Positions 15,126 through 18,210 of a stretch of DNA of 18,210 bases are shown here, one piece after another. Under the pieces are notes generated by a model that was not told the origin of the DNA, searched no databases, and saw only the letters and a program-made list of their open reading frames with translations. The stretch covers positions 1-18,210 of the forward strand of contig CAZGQY010000075.1 in the NCBI GenBank assembly GCA_964528035.1, written 5' to 3'. Origin of the DNA: CAZGQY01 sp964528035. GTDB taxonomy: Bacteria > Pseudomonadota > Gammaproteobacteria > Methylococcales > UBA1147. The position numbers were made by a program, and so were the translations under genes. Every line of letters begins with the position of its first letter. Within the stretch, counting starts at the first letter, position 1.

Positions 15126-18100
15126 CTATTCTAAATCACCAAAATCAGACAACAGGGAATCAAGAGATGCCTGGTCAAGATCGGCTTCAGGGAAATCAGT
15201 TGGCGATAAACCGGTTTCGCCAGACGAGGAAGCGTCGTTAATTAAACTACGCAAACTTTCAACAAAATGATCTGCCGTCTCGTTGATCGTTGCTGTACAG
15301 AATTGTGTTGCATCATATACCCAATTTACCTGTAAACAACCCCGATAGATCATTGCATCAACTTCCAAAGGATAAACAGGCCTGACTGAGGGACTGCGTT
15401 TTATCATTATAGGTTGAGCGAAACAAAACTGCGCTGAATGCGCCAGCGCCTGATCCCAATGCCCAAGGTAGTTAAATAAAATCTGCCGGTCCGCTAAACA
15501 GGCTAAACGATCACGCACAATGGAATCTTCGCTTAAATAGCGCAGTATAGAAAAACCGATACCACGATTTGGTATTGCGCGCATTTGTTCTTTGACTGAG
15601 CGAAGTCTTTCGACAGATCGCTGTGAAGGGGCGTACTGCAATCGGATGGGAAAAACTGAAGTAAACCAGCCGAGCGTGCGTAACAAATCGATCTGTTTAA
15701 AAATAGGCTCACGTCCATGACCTTCCATGTCCAGACAAAAGTGGTTGCTGCCAGTCCAATTGTGGAGCGCCTGCATTAAAGCGGTTATCAATAATTCCGG
15801 AATCTGGCAATGAAATTTTGCTGCTACCTGTTGCAGTAACTGGAGTGTTTCATCACTATTGAGGCTAACAGTAATCGTTTCGGTAAATCCTGTCGTTTCA
15901 GTTTCCACACCGAAATCCGACGGTAAATTCTGCTTGCCCCCCATTTGCAGCCAATATTCCAGTTCGTTTTTGACCGAATTTGAATTTGCATAATCGATCA
16001 GTGCAGCCGACCATGTCTGGAAAGAACTGGTTTTTTTTGGCAATTCAACAGGCTGATTTCCACTGATCTGGTCTATTACAGATTGTAAATCGTCCAATAA
16101 TATCCACCAGGATACACCGTCGACAATCAAATGGTGGGCCGCCAGTAGAAGAAAATCCGGCCCATTCCTGTTTTCAATTAAAACAGCGGAAAATAATGGT
16201 TTTGACGGATTGTTAAATTTGTCGAGTACTGAGTCTATTTCAAGATTAATATCTTCGGCTAATTTTATGCGCCGCAGATTGCATTTTATTGTGTTGTCGA
16301 CCTTGATCGTTTGCCGCCATTGGTTTGCTTGTCTGTGAAAGCTTCCGCGTAACATATCATGGTGAAGGATGAGGCTATCCAGTGCCTGCTGTAGCACCTG
16401 CGGATCCAATGGCCGGATGCATTCCAAAAGAACGACTTGTTGATAATCCGAGAACTGCTCCGGATTTGCCTCAAAATAGCGATGTTGAATCGGCGTCAAG
16501 GCCACATCACCGCTGACCGGGCCTTGGTCAATTTGAGCATTTTCTATGGTACCGGCAACCTTGGCCAGTTCGGCAACACTGGGATACTCAAATATCATTT
16601 GCGGATTCAGCGCCAGGCCATTTTTTTGTGCGAGGCCGACAATTTGAATATTGAGTATGGAATCACCTCCCAGGTCGAAAAAATTTTCGTTACGGCCAAC
16701 ACGATCAACCCTTAGAACGCTGGCCCAGATATTAGCCAGTTGTTTTTCCAGTGATGTTTCAGGTACTTCGAAATCGGTGTTTTCTCTTCGATTAACCCGA
16801 TCTGGAACCGGTAAAGCATCGCGATCGATCTTCGCGTTTTTGGTCAGAGGCAGACTTTCCAACTGGATTAGATGAGCAGGGATGAATTCTTTTGGAAGTT
16901 GTGATTGAAGAAATCCCTGTATTTCGTCTTCGGAATATTCGATAGGGGCCACGTAAAAGCCCAGCAAACGATCTTCCTGCGTGGTTAGCAATTGGTCTGC
17001 ATCATCCTGATAACCAATTTCGGTGAGTAACTCATGAACCCGGTCGACATCAATTTGATCATCAAGTTCTTCACGTGCAGCGTGCATTTGTTTATGTCCC
17101 AGACGTACGTCCCAACTGTAGGGCAAGGCATAGTTATGAAAGCCGCGTTGTTTTTTATGAATAAAAATGCCTGCCTCATTTATCAGACAGTTTGTGGAAC
17201 GTCCAGTATCAGCAGGTCGAACCCAGCCGATTTTGTCTGTGAGGTAAATCAATACCTCTTCAAGAGTCACATCGCAATAACGATAAAAATCGACAATCTG
17301 TACGGATTCAAAGATTTTATCCTGTTGAAACAGGGACACATCCATTTGACTGGAGATCACGTCGTCAGTGCGGTGATAGGCTTTGCGTGCCTCGATAATG
17401 GTCTGGTCAATTTTCTTTGCATCGAGTATGTCATGGCGAAATAGATCCACCAGGCGAGTTTCAAAAATTTGTCCTCGGGATAATCCAGTGACTATAATGC
17501 CAATTCCCAATTCATGTGCCAGCTTGATGCTTAGTGTATAAATCGTCTTAAAACAACCATTGCAGACATTACTGTGTAGTTTCAGGCTCTCAACGAAAAT
17601 AGAATTCATTGCTGCGGTTTGACCCACATGCAAATCAACACCCAACTGGTCGACAAGGCGTCTCATATTGGTCTTGGCGCCCTCTGAGATGTAACCGTTA
17701 TCCAGGGTAAAAACCAGGGGTGTCATTCCCATATCGACCAGCTTACACAGTACATAACTGCTGTCTTTGCCACCGCTAAGCAGCATCATACAGTCGTACT
17801 TACCGGTTTTAGCAGCGCGTGCCCTGGCGAGTATCTCTTCTAAAACCTGCAGGTTGCTGAAATAACCCCTGGCTTTATCCGCTTGCGTCTCGCACGAGCG
17901 GCAAATTTGACATATTTGCTTTTCATCCAGGTGAGCATCAGGATGGTTTCCATCCAGCCCGCAAAGCAGACAATAGGAATGGTCCTGTTGGCAAGATTGC
18001 TGGCTTTTCCATGGGGTTACAACAGCCGTTTCAATATTTGCATAGTTGCTTATGGCCGCTTCAATTTCACCCAGTTCAATACGCACGCCGTGTACTTTGA

Positions 18101-18210
18101 CCTGGTTGTCACTGCGTCCCAAATAGACCATTTGGCCTTCTGACGCCCAGCGTCCCAAATCGCCACTGGCATACATTTTTTGCCCCGCTTCAAAAGGATT
18201 ATTGACGAAA
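15126..18210 (-). CDS. NRPS: interrupted A domain (PP-loop insert) - carrier - epimerization domain, 5' end outside window
   Basis: A synthetase whose N-terminal part lies beyond the right edge; the frame is open through 18210 and reads FVNNPFEAGQK before MYASGDLGRW, so the methionine there is not the start. Numbering from that Met: a7 (YASGDLGRW, 2-10), a8 (GRSDNQVKVHGVRIELGEIE, 20-39), then a foreign insert of about 350 residues (54-402). The A domain then resumes (GFYVAPIEYSEDEI), with a9 (LPKEFIP, 427-433) and a10 (NAKIDR, Lys449). The carrier domain has Ser506 in LGGDSI. The E domain (about 556-985) has HHLIVDGVSW, EGHGRE, GWFTSVFP, IPNRGIG and FNYLG, all as in active epimerases. The C-terminus (LSPTDFPEADLDQASL onward) is a donor docking tail that suits the next gene, which starts 7 bp downstream. 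Substrate residues of this A domain are outside the window. Confidence 0.93.
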   Translation of the reverse strand, partial: FVNNPFEAGQKMYASGDLGRWASEGQMVYLGRSDNQVKVHGVRIELGEIEAAISNYANIETAVVTPWKSQQSCQQDHSYCLLCGLDGNHPDAHLDEKQICQICRSCETQADKARGYFSNLQVLEEILARARAAKTGKYDCMMLLSGGKDSSYVLCKLVDMGMTPLVFTLDNGYISEGAKTNMRRLVDQLGVDLHVGQTAAMNSIFVESLKLHSNVCNGCFKTIYTLSIKLAHELGIGIIVTGLSRGQIFETRLVDLFRHDILDAKKIDQTIIEARKAYHRTDDVISSQMDVSLFQQDKIFESVQIVDFYRYCDVTLEEVLIYLTDKIGWVRPADTGRSTNCLINEAGIFIHKKQRGFHNYALPYSWDVRLGHKQMHAAREELDDQIDVDRVHELLTEIGYQDDADQLLTTQEDRLLGFYVAPIEYSEDEIQGFLQSQLPKEFIPAHLIQLESLPLTKNAKIDRDALPVPDRVNRRENTDFEVPETSLEKQLANIWASVLRVDRVGRNENFFDLGGDSILNIQIVGLAQKNGLALNPQMIFEYPSVAELAKVAGTIENAQIDQGPVSGDVALTPIQHRYFEANPEQFSDYQQVVLLECIRPLDPQVLQQALDSLILHHDMLRGSFHRQANQWRQTIKVDNTIKCNLRRIKLAEDINLEIDSVLDKFNNPSKPLFSAVLIENRNGPDFLLLAAHHLIVDGVSWWILLDDLQSVIDQISGNQPVELPKKTSSFQTWSAALIDYANSNSVKNELEYWLQMGGKQNLPSDFGVETETTGFTETITVSLNSDETLQLLQQVAAKFHCQIPELLITALMQALHNWTGSNHFCLDMEGHGREPIFKQIDLLRTLGWFTSVFPIRLQYAPSQRSVERLRSVKEQMRAIPNRGIGFSILRYLSEDSIVRDRLACLADRQILFNYLGHWDQALAHSAQFCFAQPIMIKRSPSVRPVYPLEVDAMIYRGCLQVNWVYDATQFCTATINETADHFVESLRSLINDASSSGETGLSPTDFPEADLDQASLDSLLSDFGDLE
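16971..18017 (-). other. PP-loop ATP pyrophosphatase domain inserted in the A domain
   Basis: This domain replaces the a8-a9 loop of the preceding A domain. Counting from the Met at 18176, it has Cys69-x2-Cys72 and Cys89-x2-Cys92 (plus Cys95), a probable zinc site. It then has the ATP-binding loop LLSGGKDSS (132-140), the stretch LVFTLDNGYISE, Cys205-x2-Cys208 (NVCNGCFK), IIVTGLSRGQIFETRL and Cys330 (GRSTNCLIN). SGGKDS is the signature of N-type ATP pyrophosphatases, which adenylate a carbonyl oxygen and replace it with nitrogen or sulfur. The N-terminal Cys pairs plus YDCMMLLSGGKDSS recall N-acetyl-sugar amidotransferases. The central Cys pair plus a distal Cys also recall TtuA/TtcA, where these hold an iron-sulfur cluster. 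The boundaries are approximate. Confidence 0.85.

Noticed and set aside
18174..18176. ATG at 18176 as the start of the first NRPS
   Set aside because: The frame stays open to the window edge and encodes conserved A-domain sequence (FVNNPFEAGQK) before it.
1..18210. CRISPR arrays, tRNA or rRNA genes, transposase genes
   Set aside because: I read through for regularly spaced repeats, clover-leaf type sequences and transposase motifs and saw none.

Overview
The window looks like chromosomal DNA of a gammaproteobacterium, probably marine or environmental. The housekeeping-type proteins support this: an NhaR-like LysR regulator, a glutathione reductase that keeps the NADPH-binding arginines of the E. 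coli enzyme, and a c-di-GMP enzyme. By eye the base composition is moderately AT-rich. This placement is inferred from protein character, not from any search.

Layout from left to right. Positions 1-856 hold no convincing gene, but contain a long imperfect palindrome at 677-838. Next comes nhaR (857-1801, minus). Divergent from it is an orphan RelE/ParE-type toxin reading frame broken by one in-frame stop (1902-2234, plus). Then come a MEDS-GGDEF-EAL protein (2214-4643, minus) and glutathione reductase (4808-6157, minus). From 6252 to the right edge, all genes are on the minus strand and tightly packed. They form one biosynthetic operon, read right to left: a nonribosomal peptide synthetase (NRPS) with an interrupted A domain, a carrier domain and an E domain (15126 to beyond 18210); an NRPS with a C domain and an A domain that stops after motif a8 (12278-15118); a guanidinoacetate-methyltransferase-like enzyme (11483-12274); an NRPS that starts with the missing a9-a10 piece of an A domain, followed by a carrier and an E domain (9445-11454); and a large membrane protein, flippase plus HTTM-like domain (6252-9452).

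The striking feature is that both adenylation domains are opened at the same place, the loop between motifs a8 and a9 in the C-terminal subdomain. In the first, the loop holds about 350 residues of a PP-loop ATP pyrophosphatase (SGGKDS) with Cys-x2-Cys pairs, resembling N-acetyl-sugar amidotransferases and TtuA/TtcA-type sulfur transferases. In the second, the domain is split over separate genes, and the gene lying in the gap encodes a GAMT-like N-methyltransferase. The order A(to a8)-methyltransferase-A(a9-a10)-carrier is that of a classical methyltransferase-interrupted A domain, but it is divided into three polypeptides, so the catalytic a10 lysine sits on a different protein from the substrate pocket.

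How the genes may work together (inference): the first module loads an amino acid, the PP-loop insert activates a carbonyl oxygen and replaces it with nitrogen (amidine) or sulfur (thioamide), and its E domain sets D-configuration. A short C-terminal docking segment passes the chain to the C domain of the second synthetase. The second residue is activated by the trans-assembled A domain, methylated by the GAMT-like enzyme, carried and epimerised on the third synthetase, and the product may be exported by the flippase fusion. No thioesterase is visible, and the start of the assembly line lies beyond the right edge.
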